A stretch of 64,000 nucleotides of DNA, from contig NC_014923.1 of NCBI RefSeq assembly GCF_000185905.1, positions 4,983,501 through 5,047,500 of the forward strand, read 5' to 3'. Under the pieces are notes generated by a model that saw only the letters and a list, made by a program, of their open reading frames with translations, searched no databases and had not been told where the DNA came from. A program made the translations under genes and the position numbers. Shown piece by piece: positions 29,987 through 37,619 of the stretch. Each line of letters opens with the position of its first letter. Within the stretch, counting starts at the first letter, position 1. The DNA is from Mesorhizobium ciceri biovar biserrulae WSM1271 (lineage in GTDB: Bacteria; Pseudomonadota; Alphaproteobacteria; Rhizobiales; Rhizobiaceae).

Positions 29987-30424
29987 TCAGGTCAGCGGCG
30001 TCCAGCTGCCATCGGCGTTGCGGCAAGCGGTTCCGCGCGCCGTGACTCCGGCGCCGCCGGAAAACACCGTCTGCGTGTACTGGCGGCAGTCCTGCGAACC
30101 GACGCGGTAGGGCTGGGCCGGAACCACCTCGCCGTAGCGCGAAGCCTGGGCGCCTTTCCACGTCACCTTCTGGCCGCTGGTCGTGTATTCCAGCGCTTTG
30201 TACTCAGCCTCGAGCGCGCTGCGCTTCTCGGTCTCGCTGAGGCCGTTGCCGATCGCCCCGCTGATGAGGCCGCCGCCCATCGCCGAAATGATCGTCGTGG
30301 TCACCTTGCCGCTGGAAGGAGGTGTCGAGGCCGGTGTCGCTGCCACGGTTGGACCCTTGCCGCTCAAGGTGGTGCAGCCGGAAACAGCCAGCAATGCGGA
30401 AACAAGCGCGACGCGAATCTTCAT
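29987..30424 (-). CDS. Small outer-membrane-type lipoprotein, RT0821/Lpp0805 surface family
   Basis: The 145-aa precursor has a lipoprotein signal ending in the lipobox V-S-G-C (Cys17), followed by a flexible Thr/Pro/Ser stretch. A glycine-rich helix (AMGGGLISGAIGNGLSETEK) and a C-terminal domain with paired cysteines (QDCRQYTQTV, GTACRNADGSW) match the RT0821/Lpp0805-type surface proteins. The role is unknown. The start at 30424 is fixed by the signal peptide. It lies between feuQ and ccmI on the same strand, as I recall for the equivalent S. meliloti locus. Confidence 0.82.
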   Translation of the reverse strand: MKIRVALVSALLAVSGCTTLSGKGPTVAATPASTPPSSGKVTTTIISAMGGGLISGAIGNGLSETEKRSALEAEYKALEYTTSGQKVTWKGAQASRYGEVVPAQPYRVGSQDCRQYTQTVFSGGAGVTARGTACRNADGSWTPLT

Positions 30425-30608
30425 GCCAACAACCGGTTTTCTTGAGTTGGAGCCTGCCATGGATGCGCCGGGGGCCGCGTCATCGAGAAGTCGGCGTGGC
30501 CATAATATTGATATTTGTCGGAAATTTGGCCGCTGGCCGCTGCGGGACCAATGGACATGCCGCCAACAACATCTCCCGCCCCTCTATGTCGATCGGCTCT
30601 GGTGAACA

Positions 30609-32042
30609 TCACTGAAGGCTCCGCAATCGCACCACCGCCTTCAATCCGCCCATACCGGACCGTTCGAGCGCCAGAACGCCTCCATACTCGTTGACGAGGT
30701 CTGCGACAATGGCCAGGCCCAGACCTGTTCCGGGCTTTGTCTCGTCCAGACGCCGTCCGCGCTTCAGCGCCTCGCGCGCCTTGTCCTCGGGAATGCCCGG
30801 ACCGTCATCCTCTATGCCGATCTCGAACAGGCCGGCCGGGTCGTCCTTGCCGGTCAAGGGCACGATCGAGACCTGCACCGCGCTCTTTGCCCATTTCATC
30901 GCGTTTTCAAGGAGATTGCCCAGCAGTTCCTCAAGGTCCTCGCGCTCGCCGGCGAAGACGATCTCGCCCGCCGGCAGCGACAGCGACAGATTTGTCTGCG
31001 GATTGAGCTTCCGCAGAACCCGCACCATGCGCTGCACCAGCGGCGTCACCGGCGTGCGGTAGACGACGCTGTCGCGTTGTGCCGCGACGCGGGCGCGCTG
31101 GAGATAGTGTTCGACCTGCTTCTGCATGGAAGCCGCCTGTTCGGCGATCAACTGCCCCTTGGCGCCGCCGAGCGCGCGGCCCTCGTTGAGCAGTACCGCC
31201 AGCGGCGTCTTCAGCGAATGGGCGAGATTGCCGACCTGTGTTCGCGACCGCTCGACGATGCGCCTGTTGTTTTCGATCAGCGCATTGGTTTCGTTGGCAA
31301 GCGGTTCGATCTCGGCCGGGAAGCGGCCGTCGAGCCTCTGGGCGGTGCCTTCGCGCACCATGGCGAGCGCGTTCCTGACCCGGCGCAGCGGCTGCAGGCC
31401 GAGCAGGATTGCGATCGCGTTGATGGCGATCATGCCGACGCCGAACAGGCTGAGATAGGTCAGCAGGCGGCGCTGAAAGGTGGCGATTTCCTGTTCGAGT
31501 TCGCTCTGGTTGCCCATGACGCGGAAACGCGCGGCGCGGTTCTTGGCGTCGAGGACGAATTCGCTCTCGAACACTTCGAGTTGCTCGCCGTCGATGCCTT
31601 CGGCTGCGTAGCTGCGCTGGAAGCTCGCGTTGAACGGCACCTCGGCAACGCTCGGTGACGGGATCGTCGTGGTCATCGACGACGAATGGAGATCGCCATG
31701 CACGCCTTCCGAAGCGGGCTCAACCGACCAGTACCAGCCCGAATTCGGCTCCGAGAACCGGAGGTCGCCGAGATCTGGCGCGCCGGTCAGCGCACCGCTG
31801 TCGGAGATGCCGATCGAACCGATCAGGTTGAACAGATGCGCCGAAAGCAGGCTGTCGAAGCCGCGCTCGCTGGCTTGGCGGTATAGGGTGGTGATCAAGG
31901 TGAAGATGACAACGAGCGTCACGATCGCCCAGACCGTGGAAAAGGCGATGACGCGGAACGTCAGCGAACGCGGCCACAAACGCAGCGAAAGCGGCGTCCT
32001 TGCGGTTGGTTTGAGCGGTTCCGAGTTACGCCTCCGGCTCAC
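30609..32042 (-). CDS. feuQ: Sensor histidine kinase FeuQ
   Basis: FeuQ is the membrane sensor of the FeuPQ system, which in Sinorhizobium controls export of periplasmic cyclic glucans (ndvA) and is needed for symbiosis and osmotic adaptation. The 477-aa protein has two transmembrane helices (IAFSTVWAIVTLVVIFTLI and LSLFGVGMIAINAIAILLGL) around a periplasmic domain of about 140 residues. A HAMP-like linker follows, then the H-box LAHSLKTPLAVLLNEG and a HATPase domain (NLLENAMKWA, DDGPGIP, GTGLGLAIV). It overlaps feuP by 17 bases. The PhoQ-like architecture and partner support the name. Confidence 0.88.
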   Translation of the reverse strand: MSRRRNSEPLKPTARTPLSLRLWPRSLTFRVIAFSTVWAIVTLVVIFTLITTLYRQASERGFDSLLSAHLFNLIGSIGISDSGALTGAPDLGDLRFSEPNSGWYWSVEPASEGVHGDLHSSSMTTTIPSPSVAEVPFNASFQRSYAAEGIDGEQLEVFESEFVLDAKNRAARFRVMGNQSELEQEIATFQRRLLTYLSLFGVGMIAINAIAILLGLQPLRRVRNALAMVREGTAQRLDGRFPAEIEPLANETNALIENNRRIVERSRTQVGNLAHSLKTPLAVLLNEGRALGGAKGQLIAEQAASMQKQVEHYLQRARVAAQRDSVVYRTPVTPLVQRMVRVLRKLNPQTNLSLSLPAGEIVFAGEREDLEELLGNLLENAMKWAKSAVQVSIVPLTGKDDPAGLFEIGIEDDGPGIPEDKAREALKRGRRLDETKPGTGLGLAIVADLVNEYGGVLALERSGMGGLKAVVRLRSLQ

Positions 32043-32691
32043 GCATGCGGTAGCCCATGCCGCGCACGGTTTCGATCATGTCGATGCCCATCTTCTTGCG
32101 CAGCCGCCCGACAAACACCTCGATGGTGTTGGAATCGCGGTCGAAATCCTGATCGTAGAGATGCTCGACCAGTTCGGTCCGCGAGACGACCTCGCCCATA
32201 TGGTGCATCAGATAGGCAAGCAGGCGGAATTCGTGCGACGTCAGCTTCAGCGGCACGCCGCCGACATCGGCCTTGGAGGCCTTGGTGTCGAGGCGCAGCG
32301 GTCCGCAGGTCAGCTCGGACGAGGCATGGCCGGCAGCGCGCCGGATCAGAGCCCGTAGCCTCGCCAGCACCTCCTCGATGTGGAACGGCTTGGTGACGTA
32401 GTCGTCGGCGCCGGCATCGATGCCGGAAACCTTGTCGCTCCAGCGGTCGCGCGCCGTCAGGATCAGCACCGGCATCTTGCGGCCGCCGCGTCGCCAGCGC
32501 TCGACCACGCTGATGCCGTCCATCTGCGGCAGGCCGATATCGAGCACGACCGCGTCATAGGGCTCGGTGTCGCCGAGGAAATGGCCTTCCTCGCCGTCGA
32601 AGGCGCGGTCGACGACATAGCCGGCATCGACCAGCGCATCCGATATCTGCCGATTGAGATCCTTGTCATCTTCGACGACCAGTACACGCAT
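32026..32691 (-). CDS. feuP: Response regulator FeuP
   Basis: The 221-aa OmpR-type regulator starts MRVLVVEDDKDLNRQ, has phospho-acceptor Asp51 (VVLDIGLPQMDG), the Lys of DDYVTKPFH, and a winged-helix C-terminal domain (LTSHEFRLLAYLMHHMGEVV ... IEVFVGRLRKKMG). It closely resembles rhizobial FeuP as I know it and overlaps its kinase gene feuQ. In Sinorhizobium, FeuP activates ndvA. A directly repeated 18-bp element lies 20-55 bases upstream of the ATG and may be a regulatory site. Confidence 0.92.
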   Translation of the reverse strand: MRVLVVEDDKDLNRQISDALVDAGYVVDRAFDGEEGHFLGDTEPYDAVVLDIGLPQMDGISVVERWRRGGRKMPVLILTARDRWSDKVSGIDAGADDYVTKPFHIEEVLARLRALIRRAAGHASSELTCGPLRLDTKASKADVGGVPLKLTSHEFRLLAYLMHHMGEVVSRTELVEHLYDQDFDRDSNTIEVFVGRLRKKMGIDMIETVRGMGYRMREPEA

Positions 32692-32710
32692 GCGGAGTTC
32701 GATACCTGTT

Positions 32711-32746
32711 GAAGAGCTTTGTCGGATGGAAGAGCTTTGTAGGATT
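32711..32746. repeat. Tandem 18-bp direct repeat upstream of feuP
   Basis: GAAGAGCTTTGTCGGATG (32711-32728) is followed directly by GAAGAGCTTTGTAGGATT (32729-32746), 16 of 18 bases alike. It lies 20 bases from the feuP start codon, between feuP and the candidate feuN. It could be a binding site for FeuP itself or a recent slippage duplication. Confidence 0.6.
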
Positions 32747-32810
32747 GAAAACTGGGGCAGATATAGGCCGATTCCGGCGGCCTGGGAAACGTAGCCTAAG
32801 ATTGATTGGA

Positions 32811-33113
32811 TCAGTTCAGCGGAACGACGATCTCGGAACGGCGCGGACGTTGTCCGTCCTTGCCCGGAACGAGCACGACGATGACACAGACAGGCTGACC
32901 GCCGCGCGTCGATTGCGAGGCCTTGGCCAGCGTTCCGCCATTCTGCTCAGCCACCTGTTGGCCGATGGCGTAGCAATCGGAGGCCGCCAGTACGATCGGA
33001 CTGGCAAGGTCGGGCGGCGCGATGACCGGCATCGCCATCGCCTGCGACGCAAACAGCCCGGCAGCACAAAGCGCCAGTGTCGCGGTTCGGAAGTGGGAGC
33101 GAAGCGTTTTCAT
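32811..33113 (-). CDS. feuN: Small periplasmic protein, FeuN candidate
   Basis: The 100-aa precursor has a clear signal peptide (MKTLRSHFRTATLALCAAGL, cleaved after about residue 27, ASQAMA) and a mature part of about 73 residues. It has one pair of cysteines (SDCYAIG, QPVCVIVV) and a PepSY-like pattern (YAIGQQVAEQNGGTLAKASQ). It is encoded directly upstream of feuP on the same strand. In S. meliloti, FeuN is a small periplasmic inhibitor of the FeuQ sensor encoded next to feuP. Size, export and position all fit, so I assign feuN by context rather than by sequence comparison. Confidence 0.6.
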   Translation of the reverse strand: MKTLRSHFRTATLALCAAGLFASQAMAMPVIAPPDLASPIVLAASDCYAIGQQVAEQNGGTLAKASQSTRGGQPVCVIVVLVPGKDGQRPRRSEIVVPLN

Positions 33114-33211
33114 GACCGGCGTTGTAACGCATCGGTGCTGAACGTGAAATGAACGGTGAACGCCGCTGAAAACATCCTCGCCACACCCCTGCAACGCGAG
33201 ACAGTCAACCT

Positions 33212-33243
33212 GGGATTTCACCGCCTCGAACAGGCGAAATCCC
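33212..33243. repeat. Inverted repeat (hairpin) between feuN and the DUF3168 gene
   Basis: GGGATTT and AAATCCC at the ends, with an inner CGCCT/AGGCG pair around CGAAC, form a near-perfect stem of 12 or more bp. It may end transcription of the DUF3168 gene on the minus strand, but no U-run follows. Confidence 0.45.
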
Positions 33244-33288
33244 GCGAAAGTCCAGTCTAGACTCCGTTTTGACCATATTGAAAGCGCA

Positions 33289-33696
33289 TCAGGCATTTTC
33301 CTGCGTCATCGCGCGAAAACGCAGCAGCCCGTGATGCACGAGCAGATCCTCGTCATGGCGGGCTTCGGCAAATTCCAGCGACAGTCGTGTCTGGCCGCGA
33401 GGGCCGATCACCAATGCTGCGTCGGCAAGGCGCACCTGGATGGCGGCCATGATGGCTAGCGTTTCGGCATCACCATGGGCTTTCGACCAGACATGCAGCG
33501 TAATCAACTGATCGTCAGTGTTCTCGATGCCCGTATCCCAGTCGAAAGCGGAGGTATGGCCGCAGGTCACGTACGGAAAAGCGGCGTTGTCGGTTGGCCG
33601 TTCGAGCAGTCCGGCGCCGCCCAACAAGGCCGACAGCGATGCGTCGCTTCTCAGCCTGAGAAACACTGCCTGCTGCAAATCGCCTGGCGCGGTCAT
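33289..33696 (-). CDS. DUF3168 protein, phage/GTA tail terminator type
   Basis: The 135-aa protein matches DUF3168: L-Q-Q-A-V-F-L-R-L-R-S-D near the N-terminus, a central F-P-Y-V-T-C-G-H strand, the motif H-V-W-S-K (ITLHVWSKAHGDAET), and a C-terminal HHGLLRFRAMTQ strand. In gene transfer agents and siphophages this family is the tail terminator encoded after the head-tail adaptor. A very good GGAGGAAAAGACG ribosome binding site fixes the ATG at 33696. The ATG overlaps the stop of the upstream frame (ATGA). No other tail genes follow; feuN does. Confidence 0.78.
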   Translation of the reverse strand: MTAPGDLQQAVFLRLRSDASLSALLGGAGLLERPTDNAAFPYVTCGHTSAFDWDTGIENTDDQLITLHVWSKAHGDAETLAIMAAIQVRLADAALVIGPRGQTRLSLEFAEARHDEDLLVHHGLLRFRAMTQENA

Positions 33697-33986
33697 CGTC
33701 TTTTCCTCCGGTTCCTGCGCTGCCGACTGTTGCTTTTCGGAAGCTGTCCGCGTTCTGCGTGTTCTGACAGATATAGCCATTCGACGCGCAGAGGCGATGG
33801 CGATTCGTCATCGGAATGATGGATGCCGATGATCTCGAAAGGGCGGCTTTGCCAAGACCACCGTCGCGGGCACCACGCCGTGAACATGGACTCTCGATTC
33901 CTGGTCACATATTCTCGCTCCATACAGCGTCGCATGACGCAATGTTTCCTTGCCGTTTTTGATCCAGGAAGCAATTTCGGAAGCTG
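33693..33986 (-). pseudogene. Probable truncated phage/GTA head-tail adaptor
   Basis: A frame ending with a 4-base ATGA overlap into the DUF3168 gene contains SRPFEIIGIHHSDDE, which looks like the F-E-I-x-x-V-H-D-P-D-E motif near the C-terminus of head-tail adaptors. This is exactly the gene expected before DUF3168 in gene transfer agents. The possible start at 33935 (MRRCMEREYV) gives only 80 aa, and the expected N-terminal strands are absent. Beyond 33986 the DNA belongs to the divergent hydratase gene. I read it as a 5'-truncated relic, with moderate doubt. Confidence 0.35.
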
Positions 33987-34778
33987 ATGATGCTCGATGC
34001 AGAAAAGACCAGGGCTGCGTCGCGGTTGTTGGTAGGCCACTGGGACAAGGGCACCCGTCTCGACGCCATACCCGAGGCGTTGCGCCCACAAACACGGCTC
34101 GAAGGTTACGCTGTCCAGTCGCATGTCATGGATCGCTCGGCGGCTCCGCTTTTCGGCTGGAAGATTGCCGCGACCAGTCTGGCGGGACAAAGGCACATCA
34201 ACGTCGACGGCCCCATGGCCGGACGTCTCCTGGCCGAGAAAGCGGTGGAGATCGGCGGGACCGTTTCCCTGGCGACGAGCAAGATGCGCGTGGCCGAGAT
34301 CGAGTTCGCTTTCCGTTTCGGCCGCGAGCTGCCGCCTCGTGCGGCACCCTATGAAATCGCCGAGGCGATGGAAGCCGTGGCGAGCTTGCACCCGGCGATC
34401 GAAATCCCGGACTCACGGTATGACGATTTCTGCGCCGTCGGGGCGCCGCAGCTCATTGCGGACAATGCCTGCGCCAATCTGTTTGTCATCGGCGAGGCGG
34501 CGGAAGACGACTGGCACGACGTGGATCTTGCAAAGCACCCCGTGATCGCGTCCGTTTCCGGAAGGTCGCAACATAGCGGATCGGGAGCAGCCGTATTGGG
34601 CGATCCTCGCATCGCGCTTACCTGGATCGTCAATGAACTGTCGGGCCTGGGCATAGCGCTTCAGCCGGGACAGGTGGTGATTACCGGCACCTGCGTGACA
34701 CCGATAAGCGTCGAGGCAGGCGACGAAGTCATCGGCGATCTAGGCAGGTTTGGCCGCGTCTCGGTGCGGTTTGTCTAG
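33987..34778 (+). CDS. 2-keto-4-pentenoate hydratase-like enzyme (FAH superfamily)
   Basis: The 263-aa product belongs to the MhpD-type branch of the fumarylacetoacetate hydrolase family, which hydrates 2-hydroxypenta-2,4-dienoate to 4-hydroxy-2-oxopentanoate in ring-cleavage pathways. Supporting segments are G-Y-A-V-Q near residue 36, FGWKIAATS, the metal-binding acidic motif RVAEIEFAFRFGRELP, and HPAIEIPDSRYDD. The actual substrate is uncertain, because no ring-cleavage genes are nearby and the neighbours are a polyamine-type ABC importer and amidohydrolases. GGAAGC precedes two adjacent ATGs (33987, 33990). It ends 4 bases inside the convergent permease gene. Confidence 0.82.
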   Translation: MMLDAEKTRAASRLLVGHWDKGTRLDAIPEALRPQTRLEGYAVQSHVMDRSAAPLFGWKIAATSLAGQRHINVDGPMAGRLLAEKAVEIGGTVSLATSKMRVAEIEFAFRFGRELPPRAAPYEIAEAMEAVASLHPAIEIPDSRYDDFCAVGAPQLIADNACANLFVIGEAAEDDWHDVDLAKHPVIASVSGRSQHSGSGAAVLGDPRIALTWIVNELSGLGIALQPGQVVITGTCVTPISVEAGDEVIGDLGRFGRVSVRFV

Positions 34779-35578
34779 GCTCCGCGCTGCCTGGCCACGA
34801 AACTGCGCACCGCCAGCACCAGCACGGTGATGATGATCAGGATCACCGACAATGCCGCGATCGCCGGGTCGATGTTGTCGCGCAAGCCCATCCACATGAG
34901 CCGCGGCAGCGTGATGGCGTTGACAGAGGTGATGAACAGGGTGACGCCGATTTCTTCCCAGGACAGCACGAAGGAGAGAAGTGCGGCGGTGACGATGCCG
35001 AACTTGATGTTGGGCATGATGACGCGGGTGGCGCGCTCCCACACAGTGGCCCCTAAGCCCCGCGCGGCAAGGTCGATGCGGCGGTCGAGCTGGCTGAGAG
35101 AGACCAGCATCAGCACCGTGGCGAAGGGCACGGTCATCACCGAATGGGCCATGGCGACGCCAAGCCAGGTGTCGTAGCCGAAGAACGCGCTGAAACCCGA
35201 GATCGAGGTGAGCAAGAAGTAGAGCGTGATCGCCGAGACCACCGGCGGCACCACCATCGGCAGTAGCACGAAGCCGACCAGGGCCGCGGTGAAGCGCGGC
35301 TGGAACATCCAGACGCCAAGGCTGAAGCACAGCGCCAGCACAGTTGAAAAGGCGCTGCTGACGACACCGATGCGGATCGAGAGCAGAATCGATTGGAGCC
35401 AGCGCGGGTCTTCGATCAGCGCCCGGTAATGGCGCAGCGACAGTTCGCCCGACGGCATGGCCAGCATGCGGCTCGGCGTCAGCGACACCGGGATGACGGC
35501 GAGCAGCGGCATCAGCAGGAACAGCGCCACGAAGGCGGCGATGATCAGCGAGACGGGACCGGGGCGGTAGGTCGGCAT
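34775..35578 (-). CDS. ABC transporter permease, PotC-like
   Basis: The 267-aa protein has about six transmembrane helices and the inner-membrane permease signature (AARGLGATVWERATRVIMPN, the E-A-A-x3-G loop that docks to the ATPase). It resembles the PotC/YdcV branch of spermidine/putrescine-type importers. Its ATG overlaps the stop of the upstream permease gene by one base (TGATG). It is the last gene of a four-gene importer operon: ATPase, binding protein, permease, permease. Confidence 0.9.
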   Translation of the reverse strand: MPTYRPGPVSLIIAAFVALFLLMPLLAVIPVSLTPSRMLAMPSGELSLRHYRALIEDPRWLQSILLSIRIGVVSSAFSTVLALCFSLGVWMFQPRFTAALVGFVLLPMVVPPVVSAITLYFLLTSISGFSAFFGYDTWLGVAMAHSVMTVPFATVLMLVSLSQLDRRIDLAARGLGATVWERATRVIMPNIKFGIVTAALLSFVLSWEEIGVTLFITSVNAITLPRLMWMGLRDNIDPAIAALSVILIIITVLVLAVRSFVARQRGA

Positions 35579-36411
35579 CAGATCAACTGCTTCGGTCTGA
35601 CATATCGGAACAAGAGCGCCATCAGCGCGCCGACGAACAGCACCAGCACGACGCTGATCGCTGCACCCAAGCCCCAGTCCGGGCTCTGGAATATCCTGAG
35701 ATAGATCAGCTCGGCAATCATGACGCTGCGGCCGCCGCCAAGGATCGCTGGCGTGACGAAGAAGCCGAGCGAGAAGACGAAAACGATCATCGCCGCGCCT
35801 ATGATGCCGGAGCGCGTCATCGGCACGAACACCGTCCAGAAGGTGCGCATGCGGCTGGAGCCGAGCCCGCGCGCCGCCAGGAGCACGCGGTCGTCGAGGC
35901 TGCGCATGGCCGATGCCAGCGGAAAAACGGCGAAAGGAATGAGGAAGTGCGTCATGCCGACGATGACGCCGAATTCGTTGCGCACCAACGCCAGCGGTTC
36001 GGAGATGAAGCCGATCGCCTGCAGCCACGTGTTGATCAGGCCGCGATTGGAGAGCAGCGCCACCCAGCCGAAGGCACGGGTCAGCACGGAAATCCAGAAG
36101 GGAACGAGAATGCAGAACTCGGCGATCAGGCGCTGTGCCGGGGTTCCACGCACCCAGACGACGGTGATGGCGTAGGCAGCGGCCACCGAGACCACGGTGA
36201 CGACCGCCGCGATGCGCAGCGTGCGGATGAACACCGACTGCACCAGATCGTCGGTGAGCAGCGCCTCATATTGGCCGAGGCCGGGCGTCGGCAGCGTAAA
36301 ACTCCATTTGACGACGCCGAGGAACGGCCAGGCATAGGCCAGGACAAGAAACAGGAGCAGCGGCGCCATCAACAGCGCCGCGCCCATCCTGTCGGAGAGA
36401 TAGGATCTCAT
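35578..36411 (-). CDS. ABC transporter permease, PotB-like
   Basis: The 277-aa protein has six predicted helices and the docking loop LAARGLGSSRMRTFWTVFVP. It pairs with the PotC-like permease to form the membrane channel of a polyamine-type importer. The ATG at 36411 was used; a GTG two codons earlier (36417) is also in frame. It follows the binding-protein gene by 25 bases. Confidence 0.9.
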   Translation of the reverse strand: MRSYLSDRMGAALLMAPLLLFLVLAYAWPFLGVVKWSFTLPTPGLGQYEALLTDDLVQSVFIRTLRIAAVVTVVSVAAAYAITVVWVRGTPAQRLIAEFCILVPFWISVLTRAFGWVALLSNRGLINTWLQAIGFISEPLALVRNEFGVIVGMTHFLIPFAVFPLASAMRSLDDRVLLAARGLGSSRMRTFWTVFVPMTRSGIIGAAMIVFVFSLGFFVTPAILGGGRSVMIAELIYLRIFQSPDWGLGAAISVVLVLFVGALMALLFRYVRPKQLI

Positions 36412-36436
36412 GTCCACCCGATTATCCCGGCCCTGA

Positions 36437-37552
36437 TCAGGCCGAGATGATCTTGGTGTATTCGTCGAGCGCCGGCCCGTAATTTTTGGCGTACCAGTCC
36501 ATGTCGAGCGCGATCTGCTTCTTCATGTTCTCGGGATCGACCGGGTTGATGCGCTTCTTGTCGGCCGTGATCAGCGCGTCTGCCGCCGGGTTTGCAGGAC
36601 CTTGGCCGAGCTTGTCGAACATGACCAGCTGCTTTTCAGGGTCCTGGGCACTGGCGATGAACTTCATCGCAGCGTCCTTGCCGCCGGGGTTGTTCTTGAG
36701 CACGGCCAGCGCACCGGGCGAGATCAGTCCCTGATCCCAGATGAACTTGATCTTGCCGCCCGAATCCTGCTCGATCAGCGAAGCGCGCGTCGACCAGACG
36801 ATCGCCATCGAGGCCTCGCCATTGAGCAGCACGCTCTGGCTTTCGGCGCCGCCACCCCAATAGGCAACGACGTTTTCCTTGAACGCGGCGATCTTGTCAT
36901 GGGCGCGCTTGAGGTCGAGCGGGTAGAGCGACGCCGGCGCGATGCCGTCGGCCAGAAGTGCTGCTTCCCAGCTCGATACGCCCCATTTGTAGAGCGAGCG
37001 CTTGCCGGGGAATTTCTTCACGTCGAAGAAATCGGCCATGCCGGTCGGCGCGTCCTTGCCGTACTTCTCGGAATCATAGGCGATGACATAGGAGAAGAAA
37101 TAGGTCGAGGCGGCGTATTCCCAACCAAAGCCGGGCCGCATCTTCTTCTTGTCGACGATGTTGTAATCGATCGGCTCGAGAGCCCCTTGGGCGCCGAGCG
37201 TGATGGCCGAGAAGGGGTCTACGTCGACGAGATCCCAGGTCGGCGCGCCGCTCTTGAACTGCGCGGCGATGGCGCCTTCGGTCGGACCCGAACCGTCCAT
37301 CTTGACGGCGATGCCGGTGTCCTTGGTGAAGGCCTGGCCATAGGCGGCATCATAGGCGGTGATGGCATCGCCACCCCAGTTGACCAGCACCAGTTCCTTG
37401 GCCTGCGCAAAGGCACCTGTCGAGCGCAGCAGCATCGGCGTGCCGGCCAGCACGAGTGCCGCCAGCTGTGTGAACTGCCGGCGCGAGATCTCGCCGCGAC
37501 CTGCCCTGGCGGACAGGCTCTCGACGGCTTGTTTTTTGTTGTCATGTGTCAT
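36437..37552 (-). CDS. Extracellular solute-binding protein of polyamine-type ABC importer
   Basis: The 371-aa precursor carries a twin-arginine-like signal (ISRRQFTQLAALVLAGTP, cleavage after AFA) and a PotD-type type 2 periplasmic binding fold. It begins ELVLVNWGGDAITAYDAAYG and continues with WDLVDVDPFSAITLG and NGEASMAIVWSTRASLIE. It should capture the substrate in the periplasm and deliver it to the two permeases. Polyamines, GABA-like amines or guanidino compounds are typical ligands, but the specific one cannot be read from sequence. GGGGAACTGAC precedes ATG 37552. Confidence 0.92.
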   Translation of the reverse strand: MTHDNKKQAVESLSARAGRGEISRRQFTQLAALVLAGTPMLLRSTGAFAQAKELVLVNWGGDAITAYDAAYGQAFTKDTGIAVKMDGSGPTEGAIAAQFKSGAPTWDLVDVDPFSAITLGAQGALEPIDYNIVDKKKMRPGFGWEYAASTYFFSYVIAYDSEKYGKDAPTGMADFFDVKKFPGKRSLYKWGVSSWEAALLADGIAPASLYPLDLKRAHDKIAAFKENVVAYWGGGAESQSVLLNGEASMAIVWSTRASLIEQDSGGKIKFIWDQGLISPGALAVLKNNPGGKDAAMKFIASAQDPEKQLVMFDKLGQGPANPAADALITADKKRINPVDPENMKKQIALDMDWYAKNYGPALDEYTKIISA

Positions 37553-37619
37553 GTCAGTTCCCCTTTTTTGTTGTTGATAGTGCCGGAAAGCGGTGGAGCG
37601 ACATCTCGCCACACCGTCG

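Noticed and set aside
33808-34095. Minus-strand 95-codon frame across the adaptor relic and hydratase start
   Set aside because: It runs partly antisense to the hydratase gene in another frame. The frame that overlaps the DUF3168 start and contains the F-E-I-I-G-I-H-H-S-D-D-E motif is the better candidate for the relic.
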